Shown: positions 55,520 to 64,000 of the stretch, piece after piece
Layout of the letters: the number at the start of each line of letters is the position of its first letter
Numbering within the stretch: the first letter of the stretch is position 1
Assembly (NCBI GenBank): GCA_030704615.1
Contig: CM060732.1
Coordinates: 70,539,053 to 70,603,052, forward strand
DNA: 64,000 nucleotides
Reading direction: 5' to 3'
Source: Takakia lepidozioides
Taxonomy: Eukaryota; Streptophyta; Takakiopsida; Takakiales; Takakiaceae
Notes under the pieces: generated by a model
Databases searched by the model: none
Seen by the model: the letters and a program-made list of their open reading frames with translations, nothing else
Told to the model about the DNA's origin: nothing
Position numbers and translations under genes: made by a program

Positions 55520-57850
55520 GTTCCAAATTTTGGAGTGTTGGTAAATGGAGCCCTTTCCAAGTCTTTCCCTCTTTTCAAATCAGTCCGGCAGGGCTGCCCC
55601 CTTGCCCCCTTTCTATTCCTTGTTGCTGCAGATGGATTGGGGCACCCTCATGGACAAAAGGAATGACTCTGTGGGCTTAATCATTCCTCACTCCCCATCT
55701 TTGGACCCCTCTTTTTCTATAAGATCCTCTCTATATGCTGATGAAACCACACTGTTCATAGATAACAGTTCAAGTTCCAATGTGTCCTCTACTTTGAGTG
55801 CTCTTGGCAATTTCTGTGATGCTTCGGGTCTAAAAATCAACTGGGGAAAATCAATGGGGCTTCTTAGCCATCTTCCAGACAGCTCCAACTCTAAACACTG
55901 CGACTCGTGGGGTGAGGATTTGAGGCTAAATTGGCTCTCTGAAGGGCAGGCCCATGAATCTATGGACATCAGATTGGGCATGGGCTTTCTTATGATAATC
56001 GCTTTTGCTGTAGTTCTTGCCAGACTGAAGAAAAAGTTCTCATTTTGGATCAGCTCCATTTACCTCACAGTGGTAGGTGGAGCGCTTGTGGCCAATCAAG
56101 TGTTGTTTGCTTCATCTTGGTTCAGTACCGCCGCCGTGTGGTCCCCAAGTTCCTCTATCATCAGGAAAATTAAATCCCTGACCCGTAACTTCATTTGGGG
56201 AGCCAGTGTAGCCTCTGCCAATAAAAGAGCTCTGGTGAGTTGGGCCCAAATATGCCAAAAAAGGAAACATGGTGGTCTCGGGGTCTTGGATCCGCAATCT
56301 CAAATATATGCTCTCTTAGTGAAATGGGTGCCAAGTGTTTTTACCCATCTTGCTAGCCCTTGGAGCAGGATTGTCAGACACCACGTGGCGGAAGCCACTC
56401 CCAAAACCAGTTCATTATGGCCTCCCTCGCTGAAATGTAGGGTTCAGGGTGGAAACACCAATCCCAGCCTGATGGTGGGATCAAAGGCTTGGCAAACCAT
56501 TTGGTCTGCATGGTGTAAGTTGCGAGGATTCCTTTTCTAGACTCAACCATCTACTTTCGATGAAGTTATCAGACAACCTATGTTTGGTAATTATAACCAT
56601 GATTCTGAGAGTCTTGTAAACTGCGTTAAAAAATGGTCTTTTTGGGAGGCTGCAGGATTATCTCACCTTCTGCACTTTTGGGACCATAATTCCGGTGCAG
56701 CCATTTCTTCTGACTCTGTTGCAGTGGGGTTCTCTTGTAGACGTGTCGCTGCTAGTTGGAACCAGGTCATTGGTAACCTTCCCTCTTTATGGACCAATCT
56801 TCTTTCCCAGAGGCATATAAGAAAATACCCTTCTTGGCTGGGATACTCTGATGGTTCTGAGCTCAAGGCCATATTTTCTACCTCCACTGTTAGTGGCTGC
56901 CCTTCGGGTATTGGTTTCAGTATGAGGGGCGAGGGTATCATTCACCATCCTATGCCAGTTGTGCTGCCCACCAGTACCCAATGCATTATGACATCAGGGT
57001 TTTCTGTTCTATCTTTGGTAAATCCAATCCCAAGCCTCCTCTTGATATCCAACATTACTGTAACTCCTTCTGTTGGTTCCTATTTGCTCCAGTGAGCCTT
57101 CTTCAGTTTGATCAAGGTGAATGGTACTGGATGAACAAAAACCAGGACCACTTCTTCTCTTATATGTGAAATTGGATTACTCCTTGCTAATGCCCAAACA
57201 ATCATTTGACATGAAATGGTCTAAGAAGTGGAATCACCTCTCCGGTCAGCCCATCCCATGGAAAGTGGTTTGGGCAGATATCTGGAAGAAACATAGATCT
57301 TCTAAACTATATGTTTTTTTCTAGAAGGTTGCAAATAGGATTGTTCTCGGTTGCAAGTTTATCTCTGACCCTCCTTCCTCATGTGTAACCTGCAATCTGA
57401 ACTCCCCTGAGGATCTGGAGCACTTTTTGGTTTCTTGCCTTCTTGCTGTTGTTGTATGGTCCAAAGCTACTTCCTTGTATGCTCTTTGGGACAAAGATCT
57501 TACCTTTTCTGTCTCGGCACTGCTGCTCAACATCAAAGAGGGAAGGGTTTTCTGCACTTGCCCAGTTTGGGAAGCTCTAAGGGACATTGTTCTATGCATT
57601 GTTTCCAGAATTCAATCCCTTGTTTGCAGAAAGCTTTGTGCTTAGCTCACTCAGACTTATTGTCTGAAGCTCGTAAAGCATGGTTGGTGCTTGTGACAGC
57701 TATTTCCAAGTGTAGTCTCAGGAGGAAAACCCAGTTCTTCACTTCCTTCGACAATTCTTGGGGAAAATTTGGGATCTTCTGCTGCAAATTTTCAGAAGAA
57801 CGAATTGAGTGGGTCGCAGCTCTCCCTCCCTGCTGGCAGCACAGTTAGTG
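55520..57850 (+). pseudogene. L1-like LINE 3' half (RT palm, thumb, zf-RVT), frameshifted
   Basis: 55530-55640 encodes VNGALSKSF then SVRQGCPLAPFLFLVAADGL. After a shift near 55640, SLYADETTLFID carries the catalytic Asp pair region (YADE in place of YADD). The connector follows with GGALVANQVLFASSWFSTAA, KSLTRNFIWGASVASANKRA and LVSWAQICQKRKHGGLGV. 57260-57430 encodes the zinc-binding part (KVVWADIWKK, CNLNSPEDLEHFLVSC). 57650-57800 encodes the C-terminus (SEARKAWLVLVTAIS, NSWGKFGIFC). Frame changes near 55640, 56540, 57095 and 57320 disable it. It is truncated at the 5' end, as is common for LINEs. Confidence 0.88.
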
Positions 57851-58067
57851 CCTGGAACTCACCTCTGGGAGCCCGAGGATGGGGAAGTCAATTGGAGGCA
57901 TAAAAGAAGCAAGATGAAAGGCAAGTCGAAAACGCAGCTGTCTTTTGATAATCCCAAAAGGAAAAGAGGTAGTTAAATTGTTTCTTAAGAGGCAGTTGCT
58001 TTTCTACTTCTGGGTAGTTGCAAGATAGAGTGTCTCACTTTCGGCAGATGGTGTCGTCCATGAAAGG

Positions 58068-58092
58068 TTTTTTTTTTTTTTTTTTTTTTTTT
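58068..58092. repeat. Poly(T) run of 25
   Basis: Uninterrupted run of T about 220 bp after the LINE C-terminus. It is not oriented as a plus-strand poly(A) tail, so it may mark an independent minus-strand insertion or be simple-sequence slippage. Confidence 0.9.
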
Positions 58093-58329
58093 GGAGCATA
58101 TTTTTTCAGTCGATTCTTATAAAGATAGACAATAGTATACTTAATATCTTTAGTAAAGGGTCTACTAACCCCAAATACTATAGATATTATTTATTTAAAA
58201 AATTAATCTTTAATTGGATTTATTTTTTAGGAATCAAATCTTAGAATCTCAGGACCATTTGTCCACACCTAGCCATCCTAGATTATATGTTTGTAGATTT
58301 ATCAATAAAAGATGATATCCCAAAACTGC

Positions 58330-59215
58330 ATTGCCTTCTAACAATTTGCTTGAGATTATGTGTGATGATGAGGAGGCGGTCTTGTAACAGTTGAATCAAT
58401 TAATTGCGCATCATGAGATCAAAGAGATATGATGACTCCCTAAAGTAAGAACACCGGTCATACCTCCAAATCAGAAAGGCGGTCCAAGTTCACAAGGCGG
58501 CAACAGCACAAGAGGAGCTTCCAGAGGAACAAACACGAGCCTCTGGTCAGTTTCTCTTCCCAAGAAAGTCTGAAAAATTTCTCGAGCCAGAGACATGAAG
58601 ATCTTAAGATATTAAACCATTTCTACAAAGGGCGCATATCCATGTCACCAATGGAGGTCATCATGCATGTACCGGGTGAGTTTGAGAAATTAAAAAGTTT
58701 GGTCAAGGTTGTGGAGTAGAGCGAATTCAATGTTTTTCCAGCCAACAGGGTTCAACATGAGTCCAAATGGCACACGACACGAGTGACCCAGATTTGGAAG
58801 CAATATCATATGCTTTCAGAGGCAAAGTTAAGGCTTTGCATTCTCTGGTTACGATTGGCAATTACCAAGTAATGGGCCAGATCGATACAAGAGCCATGAT
58901 ATCCGTGATAACAACAACCACAGTAAGAGACTTAGGCTTAATGAGCCGTGTCACCATTGACAAGGACATGATATATCAGGTAGCTTCAGGTGCTGTTGAG
59001 ACAGCAATGGGGGTACTTGACAATTTGAAGGTTACAGTGAAAAAACTAACTAACATGATCAGTTTTATGGTGGTGGACACTGACACATACAACATGCTGC
59101 TCGGACTAGACTTCTTGAAGAAGTTCGGGGCAGCAGTTGATACGGAGACAGAGACACTTAGGGTCAGGTACCACTACAAGGGATCGTTTTTCGCACCCAA
59201 CTCGCGGTTGTGATT
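58330..59215 (+). pseudogene. Ty3/gypsy gag-protease fragment
   Basis: 58600-58715 encodes FYKGRISMSPMEVIMHVPGE then FEKLKSLVKVV (end of gag). The frame starting at 58767 encodes a retropepsin-like domain: VTIGNYQVMGQIDTRAMISV, where family members have DTGA or DSGA at the catalytic Asp, and later YNMLLGLDFLKKFGAAVD (the I/LLG-D-L motif). The Gly of the DTG triad is Arg here, so the protease is probably dead. No RT or integrase follows. It may derive from the same family as the integrase tail at 34.1 kb. Confidence 0.78.
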
Positions 59216-59595
59216 TGTCCGAAACGACTGCTCCTGCGACTCCCGGTTTCGAATGACCACTTGTAAGTCAGCGCAAACAAATTTATGCCATGCAGGCATG
59301 GCGGATGAAGATGAAAAGTCGCGGAAACAACTGCGGGTTTCCCGCCGATTTATAGGTCAATTTCCTAAAACAGGATTTTTTTTTAATATTATAAAAATTT
59401 GCAATTGTTTTAACGACTGTGGGTTGGACCCCCCGGGGACATTTTTATTAATTGTAACCCATATGACACTATTTCTTAACTACAATGACACGCGTCGATT
59501 TTCTGTAGAGTAAAGAGAGTCTCACTGCTCCATAAGTCGCGGTGAGGGGGCTGAGGACTTAGCAAGATTTGCAAGTCAGACGCGACCCCCATCTC
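59216..59595. other. Unassigned
   Basis: No gene or repeat was recognised. A short A/T-rich segment (59370-59400) is present. Confidence 0.35.
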
Positions 59596-59599
59596 CTTC

Positions 59600-60250
59600 G
59601 TCTTCCCTTCCCTCATCTACTGCAAACTATTCAGAATAACATCTGGTAAAATTCCAGCTTTGACAATGTCCCCATGGACTTCCTTGCCCTTATCCAGCGC
59701 TGCCAGGCTCACACACACCTTGCAAATCTAACCTAGGGTGATCTAGTCGGACTTCACCCCTTCCCTCATCATTTGCTCAGAGGTCTCCAAAGCCTCCTTC
59801 TTGCGCCCCTGCTGTACATAAGCTGTGATATCGCAATCCAAGACACCACACCTCGTTCGGCCATATTGTCCAACATTCCCTTTGCATCCTCGATGCTCCC
59901 ACATGTTGCATACATGTTCATCAGAGTAGTGTTCAGAACAACATCTGGTACGATTCCAGCTTCGACAATGTCAGCATGGACCTCTTTGCCTTTTTCTAGG
60001 GCTGCCAGGATCACACACACATTGCAAACACAAACATGGGTGATGTATTTCCTGTATCGATGTATAAAGGGAGTGGCAGCGGGCAGGAAGGAGAAAGCAC
60101 CGCCTGACTCCCAATGATTAAGAACACGTAATCCAAGAATGCAGAGTGAAGAGCTAACAACAAGAGGAGTGAAGAGAGAAAGCTTTCGGGATTGAAACCC
60201 TAGAGAGAATGCTGCTTCAGAATCTCTGAGTCGAGAACGGATGTGCATGA
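59600..60250 (-). pseudogene. PPR pseudogene (leftward)
   Basis: From 60248: MHIRSRLRDSEAAFSLGFQS, then a repeat region with CVCNVCVILAALEKGKEVHA, DIVEAGIVPDVVLNTTLMNM and YATCGSIEDAKGMLDNMAER, GVVSWIAISQLMYSRGA. Beyond 59769 the homology continues (about 59760-59620: EGVKSD, LAALDKGKEVHGDIVKAGIL, PDVILNS) but with in-frame stops. It shares about 10 bp of start region with the rightward PPR pseudogene. Too short and broken to function. Confidence 0.82.
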
Positions 60251-60294
60251 AAAGAAAAAGGGTAATGAAGGAAGAGGGGGCTGCACTCGTCGCA

Positions 60295-60720
60295 GTAGGG
60301 TTGACATGTATGCTAAATGTGGGTGCATTGAGAATGCAAAGGGAGTGTTTGACCTAATGGCTGAACGAAATGTGGTGTCTTGGAGCACAATGATTGCAAG
60401 ATATGCACAGCATGGGTGCGGGATGGAGGCTATGGAGACATATGAGAAAATGGTGGAAAGGGGTGAAGCCCAACCACATCACATTTATTTGTGTCTGCAA
60501 TGCGTGTGCAAGTCTAGCAGCCCTGGAAAAGGGCAGAGAGGTCCATGGTGACATCATCAAAGCGGGAATTGAACCAAATATTGTTATGAACAATACCCTC
60601 ATGGACATGTATGCCAATTGTGGGTGCATCGAGGATGCAAAGGGAGTGTTCGACAATATGACTGAAGGGGATCTGGTATCTTGTAACGCCATGATCACAG
60701 GATATGCCCTCTTTTCAGCT
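60295..60720 (+). pseudogene. PPR pseudogene (rightward)
   Basis: VDMYAKCGCIENAKGVFDLM then AERNVVSWSTMIARYAQHG, a one-base frame change near 60450, then GVKPNHITFICVCNACASLA, ALEKGREVHGDIIKAGIEPN and LMDMYANCGCIEDAKGVFDN with DLVSCNAMITGYA. At 60708 the PPR sequence passes directly into the 120-bp tandem array. The wording (CGCIEDAKGVF, ALEKGKE/REVHGDIIK) matches the fragment in the CACTA element. Confidence 0.85.
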
Positions 60721-61640
60721 TGTTCTGCCCTCTCATCGGGCTCAGCCCTGAATTTGCATATTGAATTTTGTAAGTTAGCTCGTAGGGTGGATCTGTGGTG
60801 GTTTGTGGTGAGGGCACCTCCTTCTTCGACCTGTTTCAGCCTGTTTGGTCCTCTCATCAGGCTCAGCCCTGAATTTGCATATTGAATTCCGTAAGTTAGC
60901 TCGTAGGGTGGATCTGTGGTGGTTCGTGGTGAGGGCACCTTATTCTTCGACCTGTTTTCAGCCTGTTTTGACCTCTCATCAGGCTCAAGCCTGAATTTGC
61001 ATATTGAGTTCTGTAAGTTAGCTCGTAGGGTGGATCTGTGGTGGTTTGTGGTGAGGGCACCTTCTTCTTCGACCTGTTTTAGCCTGCAGTTTTGCCCTCT
61101 TTTCAGCCTGTTTTGCCCTCTCATCAGGCTCAGCCCTGAATTTGCATATTGAATTCACAAGAGCTCGTAGGGTGGATCTGTGGTGGTTTGTGGTGAGGGC
61201 ACCTCCTTCTTTGACCTGTTTCAGCCTGTTTTGCCCTCTCATCAGGCTCAGCCTTGAATTTGCATAGTGAATTCTGTAAGTTAGCTCGTAGGGTGGATCT
61301 ATGGTGGTTTGTGGTGAGGGCACCTTCTTCTTCGACCTATTTCAACCTATTTTGACCTCTCATCAGGCTCAGCCCTGAATTTGCATATTGAGTTTTGTAA
61401 GTTAGCTCGCAGGGTGGATCTATGGTGGTTTGCGATGCGGGCACCTTCTTCTTCGACCTGTTCAGTTTTGCCCTCTTTTTAGCCCGTTTTGCCTTCTCAT
61501 CAGGCTCAACCCTGAATTTGCATATTGAATTCTGTAAGTTAGCTCGTAGGGTGGATCTGTGGTACTGGTTTGTGGTGAGGGCACCTTCTTCTTCGACTTG
61601 TTTCAACGTGTTTTGTCGTCTCATCAGTGTCATGGTTTTA
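60708..61640. repeat. Tandem array, about 120-bp units, seven copies
   Basis: Units contain agggtggatctgtggtggtt, gagggcaccttcttcttcga, cctctcatcaggctcagccc and tgaatttgcatattgaattc. The first block occurs near 60787, 60907, 61029, 61171, 61290, 61412 and 61549, giving spacings of about 120 bp with two longer units (about 137-144 bp) that hold an extra ccctcttttcagcctg. Related single units lie inside the CACTA element at 50.39, 50.80 and 52.44 kb. Confidence 0.9.
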
Positions 61641-61993
61641 GTCATGGTTAACTAGAATTACCTACTTCTAGTTAACTAGGACATTTTGGATATTTATATT
61701 TGTATTTTGTGTGTTGGGACTTCATTTGGTCTCACATGCCAAGTGAGGTGTCAAACCTCACTTAGGACATGGGAATGGGTTTTCCCCTTGTGAGTGTTGA
61801 GGAGGGCTCATCTTCTTGTAGTTGAGCCTCCATAAGCCTCTCCCACCTCCATAGCTCTAGGTATTGAGAGGGAGTGTGATGATGGCTTTGTAGGGTGGAT
61901 TCCCTTAGCAAAGGTGCCCTTGGCTTGACTTAGTTTATGTGATTGAGTGGATTCATGAGTGGAGTGTTTCCATTGTGTATTCACTTCCATTAT
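61641..61993. other. Unassigned, possibly a decayed LTR
   Basis: 61670-61990 has the look of an old LTR or promoter (tcatttggtctcacatgcc, tcttgtagttgagcctcca) but no matching second copy, primer-binding site or polypurine tract was seen. Confidence 0.25.
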
Positions 61994-62152
61994 CACTACA
62001 AGAAAATCACTTTATGCTTGTGAGTGCGGAGTGTAAGGATTAGTTTTAGCACTTGTATTGGTGTACACCAAGGAGTGAGAGAGCTAGAAAGCTCAAGTAT
62101 CTCACAAGGCTTGCAAGGTGTTGCAAGGAGGAGTGTTTTTGCATTGCATCAA

Positions 62153-62247
62153 AGAGGTGGAGAGCTCAAGGAGAGAGCTCTTGAGTTACAAGACTTTGCA
62201 GAGGTGGAGAGCTTAAGGAGAGAGCTCTTGTATCACAAAGCTTGCAT
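62153..62247. repeat. Two-copy tandem repeat, 47-bp unit
   Basis: gaggtggagagctcaaggag then agagctcttgagttacaag occurs at 62153 and again at 62200 with small changes. Confidence 0.85.
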
Positions 62248-63489
62248 GGTTTTGCAAGGTAAGTGCTTATATGTGTACTAAGGGTTTGAGAGCTTGGAAA
62301 AGAGCTATTGCATCACAAGAGGAGCGTCTTGTGTATGGAGAAGATAAACACTAGGGTTTCAAGAGCAAGCTCTAGTACTTGTTCATGGTGTGAAAGAGAA
62401 GCCAAAGAGCGGCACATGCTTGGGTTGGAAACACCATAGAAGGAGTACAACAAGGGTAGCTTGAGGAGCATTGAGTAGCTCAAGAGAAGCTAAGAAGTGG
62501 TTGTTCTATCCATGGTGAAATGAAGCCAAGTGGGGTTTCATTTGGTTGACAAACGAGCAAGCGAAGGCGGCGCTAGAAGGGAGTGTTTTTGCTAGTTCTA
62601 TGAGTTCTTGGATTGCTCTTGGTGAAGCAAATGATTGAGCAAGCAAGTGGCGCATGTGTGAAACAAGTGGCGCATGCTTTCCAAGTGTGGCTTCCAATTC
62701 AAGCGTGAGGAGAGCTAGAAGGTGAAGTAAGCAAGTTCATCCTTGTGTATGAGGTGGTGCATGTTGTGGAAGAAAAGCCAAAGAGCTACATAGGCTAGGG
62801 CTTGAAGACAACAAAAACAACCACTTGGAAAGCATCAAGAAGCTTAAGATGACTCCAAAAGGAAGCATGTGGGTGAGAATTCTATCCATGATGATGTGAA
62901 ACCAAGCCTAGAGTATTGAAGAGCTTGGAGCACATGTGGGAGATCATTGGAGGTGGTCTTCATGAAGAAAGGAGATTGTGGCTTACGGCATGCATAACAA
63001 CTTCAACCATACATTAGCATATGACAAGACAAGGAAGGGGAAGGTGAAGCTCATGTATTCATTCCCTTTTTGCTTAAGTTTTGTAGTGGATGGTTGATCA
63101 AGCAAGTGATGCTTATGTGGAGCATGCTCTTTAGGGCTTGTGACTTCAAGTTTGAGAAGATGAGCTCTTGAATAGAGGTGTGGATACACATTATGATGAA
63201 TGAAGAGAACACCTAGGTCAAGAGGTGGAAGTGTGTGTGACTAGCCCATGCAAGGGAAAGCACATGGAAGATGACATACAAAATTCAAATTCAAGCAAGG
63301 CTTGACGCTTGTCATTGGGCACATTAGCTTGCTATGAGTTCCAAGGAGATCAAGAGGAACTTGTCAATTTGGGATGAATGCATTGCAAAGTAAGATAATG
63401 CAATCTTGCATGCATGTTAGGGGGGAAGATACCATGAAGAAGGTGTTTCTTACTATACTCTACAAACCCTAGTCTCCATACTCTTCAAG

Positions 63490-63715
63490 AAACTGTGTAT
63501 GGGCTCCCTCTGCCCATCATACACTTTTGTGAACAGAGTATGGAACCCCTCTGCCCAACATACTCTTTTGTGAACAGAGTATGGGCCCCCTCTCCCCAAC
63601 ATACGTTTTTTGAACAGTGTATGGGCTCTCTCTGCCCCACCATACATTTTTTTGAACAGTGTGTGGATACAAGTGGAGAGACTTTGCCTACCATACGTTT
63701 TCATTAGAAGTGTAT
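63490..63715. repeat. Tandem hairpin repeat, about 41-bp unit, 4-5 copies
   Basis: The unit is tatgggctccctctgccca then catacacttttgtgaacag. The gaacag step recurs at 63531, 63572, 63612 and 63654, a period of 40-42 bp. Within each unit, catac and gtatg face each other around ttttgtgaacaga, so each unit can form a hairpin. Confidence 0.85.
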
Positions 63716-63729
63716 GACATCTAGGGTGT

Positions 63730-64000
63730 ATTTGGAGGAGTATTGCCTTTGGAGGATCTTTGGGGGGTCCTTTGAGGAGCTTTTGTAAGACACTTGAAGA
63801 GCTCTTGAAGGGGTGTTTGGAGGACTTTTTGGAAGACTATTGGAGGTCTTTGAAGACCAATATTTGGCAAACATTTGGAGCCTTTGGAGGGCTATTTGGA
63901 GGACTATTTTGGGGTCCTTGGAGGCTAATATTTGGCGAGAGCCTTAGTGAGATTATTTGAGAGACCTTGGAAGGTAGTTCTGTTTGTTGGTCATGAGCAA
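63730..64000. repeat. Degenerate ggagg/ctttgg-rich repeats
   Basis: Loose repeats of tttggaggact, gaggagctttt and tattggaggtcttt run to the window edge. No gene was recognised. Confidence 0.5.

Larger units (their letters stand above)
61994..64000 (+). mobile_element. Possible CACTA-like element running off the right edge
   Basis: CACTACAAGAAAATCAC at 61994 is the usual 5' terminus of plant CACTA elements. The following 2 kb is gene-free and rich in short direct repeats, like CACTA subterminal DNA. The other end and the target duplication would be beyond the window, so this remains a candidate. Confidence 0.35.

Noticed and set aside
60354-61124. 256-codon minus-strand frame across the tandem array
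   Set aside because: It is the antisense of a PPR fragment followed by a repeat whose unit length happens to keep the frame open.

Overview
This is nuclear DNA of a land plant: genes split by many GT-AG introns, two nuclear-encoded chloroplast proteins (KASII and ribosomal protein PSRP4), PLS-type pentatricopeptide repeat (PPR) sequence, and a dense load of LINEs, SINEs, MITEs, hAT, CACTA and Ty3/gypsy remnants. A homologue of the axonemal central-apparatus protein MYCBPAP/FAP147 implies flagellated sperm. Together with the TE-rich layout and the style of the PPR genes this points to a seed-free plant, most likely a homosporous fern. That placement is inference.

Layout. 0-0.85 kb: N-terminal part of a PPR gene (-). 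2.0-6.7 kb: MYCBPAP-like gene (-), nine exons that join in frame. 6.7-11.8 kb: intergenic, holding SINEs, a Harbinger-type MITE, hAT debris and LINE tails. 11.86-14.36 kb: intact four-exon 2-oxoglutarate-dependent dioxygenase (2OGD, +), followed by a truncated copy of its last exon. 16.2-16.5 kb: PSRP4 (-). 17.7-23.6 kb: 13-exon KASII gene (-) with a complete Cys-His-His triad. 24.8-41.0 kb: almost all mobile DNA, namely pieces of an L1-like LINE whose ORFs overlap as ATGA, a nearly complete but broken second LINE (-), two direct copies of a hAT transposase end, a hAT MITE and a cluster of (AAAAC)n-tailed repeats. 41.1-42.3 kb: broken ABCG transporter exons.

45.1-54.3 kb is an inverted, shattered copy of the 2OGD locus. 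Exons 3 and 4 remain in order on the minus strand, the intron 1/exon 2 segment is flipped beside a LINE fragment, and exon 1 is split by a 4,991-bp CACTA-type transposon. The transposon has matching termini and a 3-bp ACT target-site duplication, and it carries PPR gene sequence. 55-64 kb holds another LINE 3' half, a gypsy gag-protease piece, two divergent PPR pseudogenes, a roughly 120-bp tandem array also found inside the CACTA element, and a second CACTA-like terminus running off the right edge.

The apparently functional genes (PPR, MYCBPAP-like, 2OGD, PSRP4, KASII) all lie in the left 24 kb. They form no operon or pathway unit, although KASII and PSRP4 are adjacent, same-strand genes whose products both act in the chloroplast. 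The right 40 kb records repeated insertion, inversion and gene-fragment capture. All exon boundaries come from reading splice sites and checking phase by eye.
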